Below, in pieces: positions 49,227-59,004 of a stretch of DNA of 64,000 bases. How positions within the stretch are numbered: the first letter of the stretch is position 1; each line of letters starts with the position of its first letter. The stretch covers positions 1 through 64,000 of the forward strand of contig JACCRE010000240.1 of the NCBI GenBank assembly GCA_013813775.1. Reading direction: 5' to 3'. The position numbers and the translations under genes were made by a program. Source of the DNA: Planctomycetaceae bacterium (GTDB taxonomy: Bacteria > Planctomycetota > Planctomycetia > Planctomycetales > Planctomycetaceae). The notes under the pieces were generated by a model, which did no database searches, was not told the DNA's origin, and saw nothing but the letters and a program-made list of their open reading frames with translations.

Positions 49227-51221
49227 ATGCTTCCGTGGAGGCATTTGGGGGATTCCCTCGCCGCCGGTGCTCAGCGAAAGGTGCCTTCTTTGAGCCGCAC
49301 GGCCGTTCTGAACAGCCCTTCCCGTGCATCCGACGCGGCACCTGCGCCCGTTGAGTCTCGCGGTCTGCTGGCTCGGCTCGGCGCTGCCCCAGCCTGGGTG
49401 GTGAGTGCGGCGGTGCATCTCGTGATTCTGGTGCTGTTCGCCAGCATCGTGCATACGACCTTTCGCGAGCCCGAGCCTGAAATCGTGAGCTCGATCGAAG
49501 AGCCGGAACTCGACCAGTACAAGTTCGAGACAGCAACGGTGCTCGACGAAGTCGGCAACGACAGCGACCTGAACATCGCGAGTCCATCTCAGGCCGCAGC
49601 GACTGAAATTGGACGCGAGCCGCAGGAGCCGTTTGACCGGCGGCTCGATCAGGAGTTCGTCCTCACCACTCAACCGGTCGAGGAGCGCATCGTTCAACCG
49701 AACCAACTCGATCTGACGGCGGAGTTCGACGTCACCGGTACGACCGAGCACACCGGCGGCGTCGAAGGTGCGATCGATCGGCTTACGAACGAACTGGCCG
49801 CGAATCTGCGTGAGAACGAGACGACCGTTCTGTGGTTGTTCGACGCGTCGCTGTCGTTGCGAAACCGGCGCGACGCGATCGCCGACCGCTTCGAGACGAT
49901 CTACGCCCAACTCGACGAACTGGGCGTTCTCGACAAGAAGCGGCTGCTCACCGTCGCGGCGACTTACGCCGACAAGACGAACCTGCTCACTGAGGAAGCC
50001 ACCGAAGACGTCGCCGAGGTCGCGAACAAGATTCGCGCGATCCCCGATCCCGATACCAGCCTCGAAAACGTGGTGACGGCCGTTAGCGAAGTCACGAATC
50101 GCTTCATGGCGCATCGCACGAAGCAGCGGCGCAACATGATGGTGATCGTCGTCACCGATGAGCGCGGCGATGACTTCCAGGAACTGGAGTCGGTCATCGG
50201 CAAGCTCAAGCGGTACGGCATCAAGGTCTACTGCGTCGGCAACGCGGCACCGCTCGGCCAGACGAAGGAACTCATCAACTGGACCTACGACGACGGCTTC
50301 GTCGAGGCCTTGCCCGTCGATCGCGGACCCGAAACGGTCTTTCCCGAACTGCTCGCGTTGCCGTTCTGGGGCCGCGGCCCGGCACGAACGCTGTCGAGCG
50401 GCTTCGGTCCTTACGGCCTGACGCGGCTGACGGCGGAGACCGGCGGACTGTATCTGCTGGCCGAAGAAACGGCGAAGCCCTTCGATCCCGCGGTGATGCG
50501 AAACTACGCGCCCGACTATCGCCCCATCGCGGTCGTCGAAGCTCAGCTCAAGAAGAACCTCGCCAAGCAGGCGCTCGTGCGGGCGGCGATGCTGTCGCAG
50601 GAAAACGACAAGCGGGCGGCGCTTCCGAGACCGCGACTCGTCTTTCCAGGGGAGAACGACACGGTGCTTCGCCAAGCGATCACCGAAGCTCAAAAGCCCA
50701 TGGCGGTCGTCGATTACCAGTTGCAGGAACTGGCGATGATCCTCGAGCAGGGCCTCCGCGATCGCGACAAGCTCGACAGTACTCGCTGGCGGGCGGAATT
50801 CGATCTCGCCGTGGGTCGCGTGTCGGCGCTCCGAGCCAGGGCCTACGGCTACAACACCGTGCTGGCCGAAATGAAAGTCTCGCCGAAGGCCTTCGAGGAC
50901 AAGAAGAACAATCAATGGTCGCTGCGGCCGAGCAATGAGATCGCAGGCGGCCCGGCCGTGAAGAAAATCGGTGACACGGCCCGCGAGTATCTGTCACGAG
51001 TCGTCGATGAGCATCCGGGAACGCCGTGGGCGGATCTCGCCGCTGTCGAGCTTTCCACGCCGATGGGTTGGAAGTGGGTCGAAGAGAACGATCTTGTCGC
51101 GCGCTTCGGACCGCGAGCCGCCGACCCGGAAGTCGCCCGCCTGCTCCTCGCTGAAGAGGAGGAAAGGCGGAAGGAAATGCCGGCCGAGCAGATCAAGCCC
51201 CGCGAGCGACCTAAGCTGTGA
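49227..51221 (+). CDS. von Willebrand A domain membrane protein, copy 1
   Basis: 664 aa. One membrane helix at about 56-78 (AWVVSAAVHLVILVLFASIV) anchors a large exported region. The vWA domain begins at about 200 with MIDAS DASLS (206-210) and includes MMVIVVTDERGDDFQELE. The remaining part (about 400-664) has ARTLSSGFGPYGLTRLTAETGGLYLL and ends with a helical region carrying VDEHPGTPWADLAAVEL. The gene at 51396 has the same architecture and C-terminal pattern, so the two are tandem paralogues. No signal for function; comparable planctomycete vWA proteins are uncharacterised. TTG 49191 is an alternative start. Confidence 0.88.
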   Translation: MLPWRHLGDSLAAGAQRKVPSLSRTAVLNSPSRASDAAPAPVESRGLLARLGAAPAWVVSAAVHLVILVLFASIVHTTFREPEPEIVSSIEEPELDQYKFETATVLDEVGNDSDLNIASPSQAAATEIGREPQEPFDRRLDQEFVLTTQPVEERIVQPNQLDLTAEFDVTGTTEHTGGVEGAIDRLTNELAANLRENETTVLWLFDASLSLRNRRDAIADRFETIYAQLDELGVLDKKRLLTVAATYADKTNLLTEEATEDVAEVANKIRAIPDPDTSLENVVTAVSEVTNRFMAHRTKQRRNMMVIVVTDERGDDFQELESVIGKLKRYGIKVYCVGNAAPLGQTKELINWTYDDGFVEALPVDRGPETVFPELLALPFWGRGPARTLSSGFGPYGLTRLTAETGGLYLLAEETAKPFDPAVMRNYAPDYRPIAVVEAQLKKNLAKQALVRAAMLSQENDKRAALPRPRLVFPGENDTVLRQAITEAQKPMAVVDYQLQELAMILEQGLRDRDKLDSTRWRAEFDLAVGRVSALRARAYGYNTVLAEMKVSPKAFEDKKNNQWSLRPSNEIAGGPAVKKIGDTAREYLSRVVDEHPGTPWADLAAVELSTPMGWKWVEENDLVARFGPRAADPEVARLLLAEEEERRKEMPAEQIKPRERPKL

Positions 51222-51290
51222 AAGAACGGAGAACTGAGGAGTGAGAACGGAAGAAGTGAGAACGGAGCAGTGAAGAGTTGAGTTTTGACA
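51222..51290. repeat. GA-rich simple repeat between vWA genes
   Basis: Units such as GAGGAGTGAGAACGGAAG and AGTGAGAACGGAGCAGTGAA. The same kind of tract is at 9617-9660. It forms the spacer upstream of the second vWA gene and may reflect slippage or insertion, not regulation. Confidence 0.6.
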
Positions 51291-51395
51291 TGGCGTTCCG
51301 TTCGGTCCGCCGTGATTCCTCTTTTGACGTATCCACCCTTCTTTTCTCAATCTTCGATCCTCGACCTTCGCCCCGCAGGGGCACTGAGTGCGCTC

Positions 51396-53288
51396 ATGCC
51401 GCGAAAGCTTTTGATCAGTGCCGTCGGCGTTTCGCTGACGGTGCACGTGCTCATTCTCGCCGCGTTCGCATTGATCCGTTACGGACTGATCGACAAGGAA
51501 GCGATTCTGCTGGAAACGGTCTTCAGCGAAGAGCGGCAGCAGGAAGAGTTCAGCCAGGAACTCGATCTCAACACCGAGATCTCGGAGAACCTGAATCCGG
51601 TCGCCGGCGGAGTCGTGACGGGAGCGATCGGTGCCGCCACCGGTCCGACCGTGTCGCAGACCCGCATCGAAACGTCGGAAAGTCTCAAGGAGCCCGTGCT
51701 CGTCGCCAACATTCGCGAATTCAGCCTGCCGGGCGAGTCGCTGCTGGGCGAAGACCTGGGCGAATCGGCGGTGATGGGTGAGACCGGCGCAGCCGTCGAA
51801 GGCTACGGTGCCGCGTTGTCGCGGCTGACGCGCGAATTGCTTCGCATGATGCGCGAGAGCAAGGTCATGGTCGTGTGGCTCTTCGACGAGTCGGAGAGCA
51901 TGAAGGACGACCAGAAGGAGATTCGCGATCAGTTCCACAAGGTCTACGAAGAACTCGGCATCGCGGCCAAGAAGGACGAAACGCTCGCCAACCGCCGCGG
52001 CCGAGGTGATCGACCGCAGGACGAAATCCTGCTGACGTCGATCGTCGGTTTCGGCGAGAAGCTGCACCCGCTTCTCGAAACGCCTTCGGCGGATCTCACG
52101 AAGATTCGCGAGGCGATCGACAAGATCGCCATCGACGAAAGCGGTCTCGAGAACATGAGCCGCGCGGTGCGCGACGTCGTCGCGAAATACCGTGTGATGG
52201 CGGGCCGGCAGGATCGCCGGCTCGTGCTGGTGATCGTCTCCGACGAGTCGGGCGACGACGGCCAGTACATCGAAGAGGCGATCAACGAGGTCAAGCGGGC
52301 CAACGCGCCGGTGTACATCCTCGGTCGCGAAGCCGTGTTCGGCTATCCCTATGCCCGCATGCGGTTCATCGATCCGAAATACATGCTTTCACACTGGCTG
52401 CAGGTGAACCGCGGCCCCGAAACCGCCGCAGTCGAGGCGCTGCAATGGAACGGCTTCGGTCGAAGGTACGACGTGTTCCAAAGCGGCTTCGGGCCTTACG
52501 AGCAGGTGCGTCTCGCCAAGGAGTCGGGCGGGATCTATTTCCTGCTCCCCGGCGAAGAGGAAACGCTCGACGGCCCCGGCGCCCACGATCGCCGCAAGTT
52601 CGACCTGCTCGACATGAAAGAGTATCAGCCGGACTTGGGCACCCGCCGTGAGTACGAAGAAGCCCGCGCCCGCAGCCCGCAGTTTCGGCAGCGAATCTTC
52701 GACGTGATCGCGACGCTGAACCCGTATCGCGACAGTTTGCTCGACGTCCGCCAGTGGCACTACTCGGTCAATCCGCAGGAGTTCCGGCAGCAGGGCAAGG
52801 AGAACTTCGATCGGGCGCTGCGTTCGATGACTCTCGCGAACCAAGCGTCGGTGATTCTGGAACAGATCAAGCCTCAACGCGAACGTGAGGAATCCTGGCG
52901 CTGGCGGGCGGCCTATGACCTGATCCATGCCCAGGTGTTGGCGTACCGCGTACGGCTGTTCCAATATTTGCTGGCGCTCGATCAGCATGTGAAGACCAGC
53001 CCGAAGCCCACGAAACCCGAGACGAACGCGTGGACCATCCGCATCCGTCGTGAAATGCTGCCGCCCGATCCCGAGCAGGTGAAGATCACGAAGGTCGATC
53101 TCGCGGAACTGGAACTTCAGCGAAAAACCGCGGAAGAACTGTATCGCCACGTCATCGACGAACACCCCGGCACGCCCTGGTCGCGCAGGGCACAACGAGA
53201 GCTCGACGAAGGCTTCGGCGTCGAGTTTGTTGAGGACTTCCGCGACCCGAGGTACGACGCGCCCGACATCAAGCTGCCGAAGCTGTGA
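51396..53288 (+). CDS. von Willebrand A domain membrane protein, copy 2
   Basis: 630 aa. Helix at about 8-28 (SAVGVSLTVHVLILAAFALI). vWA domain with MIDAS DESES (164-168), followed by LVLVIVSDESGDDGQYIEEAINEVKRANAPVYILG. Further on are FQSGFGPYEQVRLAKESGGIYFLLPGEE and the C-terminal VIDEHPGTPWSRRAQREL, corresponding point by point to copy 1. Sequence divergence is high, so the duplication is old. ATG 51396 (MPRKLLISAVG) is preferred over an in-frame ATG at 51285, which would add repeat-derived residues. Confidence 0.88.
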   Translation: MPRKLLISAVGVSLTVHVLILAAFALIRYGLIDKEAILLETVFSEERQQEEFSQELDLNTEISENLNPVAGGVVTGAIGAATGPTVSQTRIETSESLKEPVLVANIREFSLPGESLLGEDLGESAVMGETGAAVEGYGAALSRLTRELLRMMRESKVMVVWLFDESESMKDDQKEIRDQFHKVYEELGIAAKKDETLANRRGRGDRPQDEILLTSIVGFGEKLHPLLETPSADLTKIREAIDKIAIDESGLENMSRAVRDVVAKYRVMAGRQDRRLVLVIVSDESGDDGQYIEEAINEVKRANAPVYILGREAVFGYPYARMRFIDPKYMLSHWLQVNRGPETAAVEALQWNGFGRRYDVFQSGFGPYEQVRLAKESGGIYFLLPGEEETLDGPGAHDRRKFDLLDMKEYQPDLGTRREYEEARARSPQFRQRIFDVIATLNPYRDSLLDVRQWHYSVNPQEFRQQGKENFDRALRSMTLANQASVILEQIKPQREREESWRWRAAYDLIHAQVLAYRVRLFQYLLALDQHVKTSPKPTKPETNAWTIRIRREMLPPDPEQVKITKVDLAELELQRKTAEELYRHVIDEHPGTPWSRRAQRELDEGFGVEFVEDFRDPRYDAPDIKLPKL

Positions 53289-53387
53289 GTCCTTCGTCAC
53301 CTGTTCGAAATGCGAATCGATTGCGCCGGTCGCCTTCCCATGCAAGCATCGTTATCGTGAGGATCTCCGATCCTCCTTCCGCAATGC

Positions 53388-54680
53388 ATGATGCTCGACC
53401 CGCTTCCGATCGATCCGGTTTCTCGTCCATTGCACGGGTCGATTCGCCCTCCCGGCTCGAAAAGCTTGACGAACCGGGCATTCATCACGGCCGCGCTCGC
53501 CGACGGCGATTCCACTCTCACCGGCGTCCTCGACAGCGATGATACGCGAGTGATGATCGAGAGCCTCGGCCGACTGGGGATTGAAGTCTCGCACGATCGG
53601 GCTACGCAGACGGCCACGGTCGCCGGCTGCGGCGGAACAATCCCGAAGGCACACGCCGAACTGTTCCTGGGCAACAGCGGCACGAGCATTCGTTTTCTGA
53701 CGGCTCTCTGCTCCGTCGGCGAGGGCTCGTTCCGGCTCGACGGCGTCGCCCGCATGCGACAGCGTCCGATCGCCGATCTCGTCGGTACGCTGAACGCCTT
53801 GGGCGGTGACGTCCGTTGCGAACGCGACCACGGCTGCCCGCCCGTCGTCGTAAACGCACACGGTCTGGCCGGCGGGCCAGCCTCCGTGGCGGGGGGCACG
53901 TCGAGTCAGTACCTCTCGGCATTGCTGATGGCGGCGCCGAAGGCCAGCCAGCCCGTCGAACTGACGATCGACGGCGAGCTCGTGTCGGAGCCTTACGTGG
54001 AAATGACGCTGGCGGTGATGCGGGCCTTCGGCGTCACCTGCGAGAGAACCGAGCGGGGCTATCGCATTGTCCCGCAGCCGTACTTGCCGACGAGCTACGC
54101 GATCGAGCCCGACGCCAGCGCAGCGAGCTACTTCTTTGCCGCCGCGGCGATCACGGGCGGTCGCGTGACCGTCGAGGGATTGACTCGCGACGCGCTGCAG
54201 GGCGACGTGCTGTTCGTCGATGCCCTCGAACGCATGGGCTGCACGATCGAAGAGCATGCCGACGCACTCACGGTCGTCGGTGGTCCGCTGCGCGGCATTG
54301 ACATCGACATGAACGCCATCAGCGACACCGCGCAGACGCTTGCCGCCGTCGCGGTCTTCGCGGAAGGCCCTACGACGATCCGGCACATCGCCCATGTGCG
54401 GCACAAGGAGACCGATCGCATCTCCGCCGTCGCCGCCGAGCTGCGCCGGCTGGGACAAGACGTGTCCGAGTTCGACGACGGCCTGACGATCCGTCCGCGA
54501 CAGGTCACGCCGGCGGTCGTCGAAACCTACGACGATCACCGAATGGCGATGAGCTTCGCTCTGGTCGGTCTGAAAGCCCCCGGCGTGCAAATCGCCGACC
54601 CCGGCTGCACCGCGAAGACGTATCCGAGCTTCTGGGATGACCTCCAGAGGCTGCGGAGTTCGAAATCCGCTACGGATTGA
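53388..54680 (+). CDS. aroA: 3-phosphoshikimate 1-carboxyvinyltransferase (EPSP synthase)
   Basis: 430 aa, full length. [11 protein letters not shown] (21-31) contains the substrate-binding Lys/Ser, [10 protein letters not shown] (95-104) the PEP-binding loop, then [50 protein letters not shown] and [10 protein letters not shown] with the catalytic residues. It catalyses PEP plus shikimate-3-phosphate to EPSP in the shikimate pathway. The PEP loop reads GNSGTSIRF where E. coli has GNAGTAMRP, so the Pro at the E. coli 101 position is replaced. DAHP synthase is convergent 42 bp downstream and shikimate kinase is 4 kb on. Confidence 0.95.
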   Translation: MMLDPLPIDPVSRPLHGSIRPPGSKSLTNRAFITAALADGDSTLTGVLDSDDTRVMIESLGRLGIEVSHDRATQTATVAGCGGTIPKAHAELFLGNSGTSIRFLTALCSVGEGSFRLDGVARMRQRPIADLVGTLNALGGDVRCERDHGCPPVVVNAHGLAGGPASVAGGTSSQYLSALLMAAPKASQPVELTIDGELVSEPYVEMTLAVMRAFGVTCERTERGYRIVPQPYLPTSYAIEPDASAASYFFAAAAITGGRVTVEGLTRDALQGDVLFVDALERMGCTIEEHADALTVVGGPLRGIDIDMNAISDTAQTLAAVAVFAEGPTTIRHIAHVRHKETDRISAVAAELRRLGQDVSEFDDGLTIRPRQVTPAVVETYDDHRMAMSFALVGLKAPGVQIADPGCTAKTYPSFWDDLQRLRSSKSATD

Positions 54681-54722
54681 TTCCGGCGGCGTAGTCCCAG
54701 TGCGAACAGCTCAAATAAAGTC

Positions 54723-55787
54723 TCACTCCACCGTCGCGAAGGCGCGTTGGAGTTTTGCGTGGGCATCAAGTAGCAGCCGTTCGGTCTCATCGAAACCGAG
54801 GCAGGCGTCGGTGATGCTCACACCGCGGGTGAGGCTGGCGAGCGGCCCGCTCAGCTCCTGGCGACCTTCAGCGAGATTGCTTTCGAGCATGAGGCCGATG
54901 ATGCCTTCGTTGCCGGCGAGGCGTTGCGAGATCACGCTGTCCCAGACCTCCGACTGCCGGCGGTAATCCTTGTTGCTGTTCGCATGGCTGCAATCGACGA
55001 GGAATCGGGGTGACAGACCGGCGGCCGTGAGGCGGGCGGCGGCGTCGGCGAGACTCTCGGCATCGTAATTGGGTCCTGCATAGCCTCCCCGCAGGATCAG
55101 GTGCCCCCACGGATTGCCGCGGGTATGGATCACGCACGTCTTGCCTTGGGCATCGATGCCCAGGAAACGATGCGGTTCCCGACCGGCGAGCATTGCGTTG
55201 ATGGCGACCTGCAAGCCGCCGTCGGTGCCGTTTTTGTATCCGATCGGCATCGAGAGACCGCTCGCCATCTGTCGGTGGGTCGGACTTTCGGTCGTTCGCG
55301 CACCGATGCTCGCCAGCGACACGAGATCGGCGATGTATTGCGGCGTGATCGGCTCGAGCATCTCGGTCGCCGTCGGAAGCCCTAGCTCGTTGATCCGCAA
55401 CAAGACTCGGCGGGCGATGCGCAATCCTTCCGCGATGTCGAACGAATCGTCGAGATGCGGGTCGTTGATCAGGCCTTTCCAGCCGACGGTCGTGCGAGGT
55501 TTCTCAAAGTAGACCCTCATCACGATGCGCATCGAGTCGGCAACGCGATCGGCGACCGCCTTAAGACGAACGGCATATTCCAGCGCCGCTTCCGGGTCGT
55601 GAATCGAGCAGGGTCCGACCACAGCGAGCAACCGACGGTCCTCGCGGTGAAGAATGCGAATCACCGACTTGCGCCCCTCAACGACGGTCTCGACGGCGGC
55701 CTCGGTCGCCGGTTCCAAGGCGACCAAATCCCGGGGGGCGACGAGCGGAACTGTCGAGACGACGTTGAGATCGAACGTTTTCTGCAT
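54723..55787 (-). CDS. aroF: 3-deoxy-7-phosphoheptulonate synthase (DAHP synthase, class I)
   Basis: 354 aa. Class I aldolase-type DAHP synthase: LLAVVGPCSIHDPEAALEYA, VMRVYFEKPRTTVGWKGLINDP, SLASIGARTTESPTHRQMASGLSMPIGYKNGTDG, CVIHTRGNPWGHLILRGG, and DCSHANSNKDYRRQ with the metal and PEP residues. It condenses erythrose-4-phosphate with PEP, the first step of the shikimate pathway. ATG 55787 (MQKTFDLNV) starts close to the domain; the longer frame to 55871 seems untranslated. Feedback type cannot be told. Convergent with aroA. Confidence 0.95.
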   Translation of the reverse strand: MQKTFDLNVVSTVPLVAPRDLVALEPATEAAVETVVEGRKSVIRILHREDRRLLAVVGPCSIHDPEAALEYAVRLKAVADRVADSMRIVMRVYFEKPRTTVGWKGLINDPHLDDSFDIAEGLRIARRVLLRINELGLPTATEMLEPITPQYIADLVSLASIGARTTESPTHRQMASGLSMPIGYKNGTDGGLQVAINAMLAGREPHRFLGIDAQGKTCVIHTRGNPWGHLILRGGYAGPNYDAESLADAAARLTAAGLSPRFLVDCSHANSNKDYRRQSEVWDSVISQRLAGNEGIIGLMLESNLAEGRQELSGPLASLTRGVSITDACLGFDETERLLLDAHAKLQRAFATVE

Positions 55788-56122
55788 GGAGAGCAATCGA
55801 AATGCCTTCGGAAAACGAAGGCAGGGATCGCGCCGGACGTAGGGGCCGCCGGCACAACAGGAGGACGACAACCACCACTTTACCGGTCGATTCGGTCGAG
55901 AGAAACCGCCCTGACCGTTAGGATCAGGTTTCGGCCGCTTGACAGCCCCTCGAAAGCGAATGATAACGAAACGTTGTTAAGGTTTGACGCTTACGTCGGA
56001 CGGGCAGAGCGATTAACTGACGTTGTGTGCATATAAACGCTTGGACTCTGCGGAATCGCGGCCGAAATCACGGCTGCGGCCCCGCTGGGATCGGTCGCCG
56101 AGACTGAATTTTGAGGTGGCGA
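55788..56122. other. divergent gap upstream of DAHP synthase and SDR genes
   Basis: 335 bp between divergent genes. Apart from the promoter candidate at 55939-55967 and AT-rich sequence around 55960-55985, nothing else was recognised. Confidence 0.5.
55939..55967 (+). promoter_or_regulatory. candidate sigma-70 promoter for the SDR gene
   Basis: TTGACA at 55939-55944 and GATAAC at 55962-55967 are spaced by 17 bp, in an AT-rich patch. Transcription would give a leader of about 150 nt before the ATG at 56123, which has AGGTGG at 56114-56119. Confidence 0.45.
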
Positions 56123-57274
56123 ATGGACGGCGTTATTCTGCTGACCGGGGCGACGGGCCTGCTCGGGCGGTATCTTCTTCGCGATCTGTTGACGGCGGGT
56201 CACGACGTCGCGGTCGTCGTGCGTCCCTCGGATCGACACACCGCCGAAGCGCGAGTCGCCTCGCTGATGGCCGCTTGGGAGCGCCGCGGCGTCGCCGGGC
56301 TGCCGACCCCGCACGTGCTCGTCGGCGATCTCACCGAGCCGGCTTTGGGCCTCGGCTCGGAAGACCGGCGCTGGGTGGCCGACCATTGCGACATGGTGCT
56401 GCACAACGCTGCCAGTTTGTCTTTTGAGACGGCCGCCGGCCCCGATGAAGAACCCTGGAGAACTAACCTCGGTGGCACGCGCAACGTGCTGGAACTGTGT
56501 CGAGAAACCGGCATCGCCGATTTTCACCATGTCTCGACCTCGTATGTCTGCGGGCTGCGCGACGATGTCGTGTTCGAGAACCAGCTCGACGTCGGGCAGT
56601 CGTTCGGCAACGACTACGAGAAGAGCAAGCTCCAGGCTGAGCAGCTTGTGAGCAGCACCGATTTCCTCTCCCCGCCGACGATCTACCGCCCCGCCATCAT
56701 CGTTGGCGACTCGCAAACGGGCTTCACGACGACATTCCATGGGTTCTACGCGGTTGTTCGCCTCGCCGCGACGCTGACCCGTCTCGTCGAGGGTGCCGAG
56801 CAGATCGATTGGTCGATTCCTCTTCACGGCTTGGCCGGGAATGAGCACAAGAACCTCGTGCCGGTGGATTGGGTGTCGAGCGTGATTACCGAGGTCGTCG
56901 GCCGTCGGGATCTGTGGTCGAACACGTATCACCTCACGCCGACCGAGCCGGTTCAGGTCTCCACGATTCGCGACGTGATCGAGAAGGTCATCGGTTACGT
57001 CGGCACGACGGCCTTCACTGCCGCCGGCGAAAACGGAGTCGCCGGCGCCGCGTTCGGTGCCGAGCTTGAATCGGCCTTTTACGACGAGTTGCAGGTCTAC
57101 ACGACCTACTTTCGGAACGACCCCACGTTCGATCGAACCAATCTGCTCGCGGCCGTACCGCATTTGCCCTGCCCCACGCTCGACCACGGTCGCCTATTGA
57201 TGCTTGCGGAAACGGCCATCGCGATGAACTTCAAATACCGGGATCCAAGACCGGCGAAGGTCGTCGTGAAGTGA
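56123..57274 (+). CDS. SDR-family thioester-reductase-like NAD(P) oxidoreductase
   Basis: 383 aa. N-terminal Rossmann motif LLTGATGLLGRYLLRDLL, then LVGDLTEPALGLGSEDRRW, LHNAASLSF, and FHHVSTSYVCG with YEKSKLQAE (YxxxK-like catalytic pair), and IYRPAIIVGDS. The order matches the thioester reductase/male-sterility branch (NAD_binding_4), which reduces acyl thioesters or acts on lipids and sterols. Substrate unknown. AGGTGG lies 4 bp before the ATG. It has its own promoter candidate and is followed after 164 bp by the MgtE-like gene. Confidence 0.86.
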   Translation: MDGVILLTGATGLLGRYLLRDLLTAGHDVAVVVRPSDRHTAEARVASLMAAWERRGVAGLPTPHVLVGDLTEPALGLGSEDRRWVADHCDMVLHNAASLSFETAAGPDEEPWRTNLGGTRNVLELCRETGIADFHHVSTSYVCGLRDDVVFENQLDVGQSFGNDYEKSKLQAEQLVSSTDFLSPPTIYRPAIIVGDSQTGFTTTFHGFYAVVRLAATLTRLVEGAEQIDWSIPLHGLAGNEHKNLVPVDWVSSVITEVVGRRDLWSNTYHLTPTEPVQVSTIRDVIEKVIGYVGTTAFTAAGENGVAGAAFGAELESAFYDELQVYTTYFRNDPTFDRTNLLAAVPHLPCPTLDHGRLLMLAETAIAMNFKYRDPRPAKVVVK

Positions 57275-57438
57275 TTGCGGACGACACCGCGGCGTCGTTT
57301 CGCCGCAGGCTGCGGCCGCGCGACACGGGTTGCTGCGATCGATCGCGGCGACTCGGCTCAACTCGACGAAAGAGCGCATCGGGTTAGAATGCGGCCCCAC
57401 CTGTTCGCCGCTTGCGGTTCTTCCGATACACTCCGCCG

Positions 57439-58437
57439 ATGTCGTCCGCTCCGCGGCTTAAATCGATTCCGCTTGAAGACCCCGCGATTGATCACGCGCA
57501 TCGTGATTTCGTGCAGGTCGCGGCCGATCTCACGATCGCGGAAGCGCTCGATGAGGTTCGTCGCGCGAAGCCGCCGGGCCGCATCGTCTACTTTTATGCG
57601 GTCGATGCGGAAGGCCGTCTCGTGGGGATCGTGCCGACGCGCCGATTGTTGCTGGGGGCACCGACGGATACCGTCGGCGACGTAATGGTGCGCGACCCGG
57701 TCACGCTCACCGTCGAAGCGACGGTCGCCGACGCCTGCGAGATGTTCTTCCAGCATCGATTTCTTGCGTTGCCGATCGTCGGACCGGGGCGTCGCTTGCT
57801 GGGCGTGATCGATGTCGAGTTGTACGCCGACGAAATGTCGGATTTGGCTCACCGCGAAGAGGCGGAAGACCTCTTCCAGCTCATCGGCGTGCGTCTGCAA
57901 GAGGTTAGAGGCGGTTCGTTACAGGCGGCATTGGCTGGCCGCTTCCCTTGGCTGATGTGCAACGTGGCGGGCGGTTTGGCGTGCGCGGTCCTCGGCGGGA
58001 TGTACGACGCCCTGTTGCAAAAAGCCGTGGCGCTCGCCTTGTTCATTCCCGTCGTGCTCGCCGTGGCCGAAAGCGTCAGCATTCAATCGCTCACGTTGAC
58101 GTTGCAGGGCCATCAGGGATTGCGTGTCGAGTGGCGTGAATGGCTGAGAGCGATGCAGCGGGAAGCCGCCACGGCACTGCCGCTGGGGCTGCTCTGCGGC
58201 TTATTCGTCGCGGGGGCGGCGCTCATTTGGCATCGCGATGTGCGGCTTGCGGTGGTGCTGATCACGGCGCTCGGTGTCGCCGTCCTCGCGGCCGGCATCT
58301 ATGGCCGTCTCGTGCCGGCGACGCTGGGCCTGTTGCGCCGAGATCCGAAAGTCGCCTCCGGCCCGATTGTGCTGGCAACGACCGACCTCACTGCCCTTTT
58401 CGCTTATCTTTCGATCGCGACGTGGCTGCTGGCGTGA
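57439..58437 (+). CDS. short MgtE-like magnesium transporter (CBS plus membrane domain)
   Basis: 332 aa. Two CBS units (about 30-150) are followed by a five-helix membrane domain with LACAVLGGMYDALLQ, AVALALFIPVVLAVAESVSIQSLTLTLQG and PKVASGPIVLATTDLTALFAYLSIATWLL, as in the MgtE channel. The N-terminal helical domain of MgtE (about 130 residues) is missing, so Mg-dependent gating would rely on the CBS pair only. In the pore helix the usual Pro and Asp residues are partly kept. Probably an Mg2+ or Co2+ channel. Nearby shikimate genes are unrelated. Confidence 0.88.
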   Translation: MSSAPRLKSIPLEDPAIDHAHRDFVQVAADLTIAEALDEVRRAKPPGRIVYFYAVDAEGRLVGIVPTRRLLLGAPTDTVGDVMVRDPVTLTVEATVADACEMFFQHRFLALPIVGPGRRLLGVIDVELYADEMSDLAHREEAEDLFQLIGVRLQEVRGGSLQAALAGRFPWLMCNVAGGLACAVLGGMYDALLQKAVALALFIPVVLAVAESVSIQSLTLTLQGHQGLRVEWREWLRAMQREAATALPLGLLCGLFVAGAALIWHRDVRLAVVLITALGVAVLAAGIYGRLVPATLGLLRRDPKVASGPIVLATTDLTALFAYLSIATWLLA

Positions 58438-58551
58438 AGAACGCGGACAGGCTACGGGCGGCCCCGGTGCTGCGTGATGCCACTGTATGCTACGGTAACG
58501 CCTGACTCACGAACGTCTGCCTACCGTCTGCGTTTCACGCGGAGGATTCCA

Positions 58552-58908
58552 ATGATTTCGTCGCAATCTTCTGGTTCGCTGCGGCCGCGTGTTGTTCGCA
58601 GTGCGGAAACGCCCGAGTGGTTGCCGATCGCCGCCGGTGCCGCAATCGCCTTTCTCGCACTGTCCCGCAAGTCGTCGCTGCTGGGAATGGGAGTTCTCGC
58701 CGGAGGCGGATACCTGCTGTATCGCGCGGCGATGAACGGCACTCTGCAATTGCCGCCCGACATGCTCGGTCGGTTGAAATCTCAATTCGGCACACTGCCC
58801 GAATCGCTCGGGGGGCGCTTCATCACTGACGCAAGTGACCGCAATGACGGCGTCGACGAGGCATCGCGCGAGTCGTTCCCCGCCAGCGATCCGCCGGCGA
58901 ATTACTGA
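58552..58908 (+). CDS. small membrane protein with SFPASDPPA C-terminal motif
   Basis: 118 aa with a strong GGAGG at 58541-58545 six bases before the ATG. One or two hydrophobic segments at about 22-65 (WLPIAAGAAIAFLALS and LLGMGVLAGGGYLLYRAAM). The C-terminus reads VDEASRESFPASDPPANY; a DEAS-x-ESFPASDPP tail recurs in many small bacterial proteins of unknown function. It lies after the MgtE-like gene, 115 bp on. No role can be given. Confidence 0.8.
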   Translation: MISSQSSGSLRPRVVRSAETPEWLPIAAGAAIAFLALSRKSSLLGMGVLAGGGYLLYRAAMNGTLQLPPDMLGRLKSQFGTLPESLGGRFITDASDRNDGVDEASRESFPASDPPANY

Positions 58909-59004
58909 ACGCGGTCTGGCATCGAAAAAAAGGCACGTGTGCTACTGACTTTGCCAGTGCGGTAGCTTGATCTTTCGCACAGACACCACTGCGAGTGACG
59001 GGCG

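Noticed and set aside
49131-50915. 594-aa open frame antisense to the first vWA gene
   Set aside because: No motif, covered by a gene with a recognised MIDAS domain.
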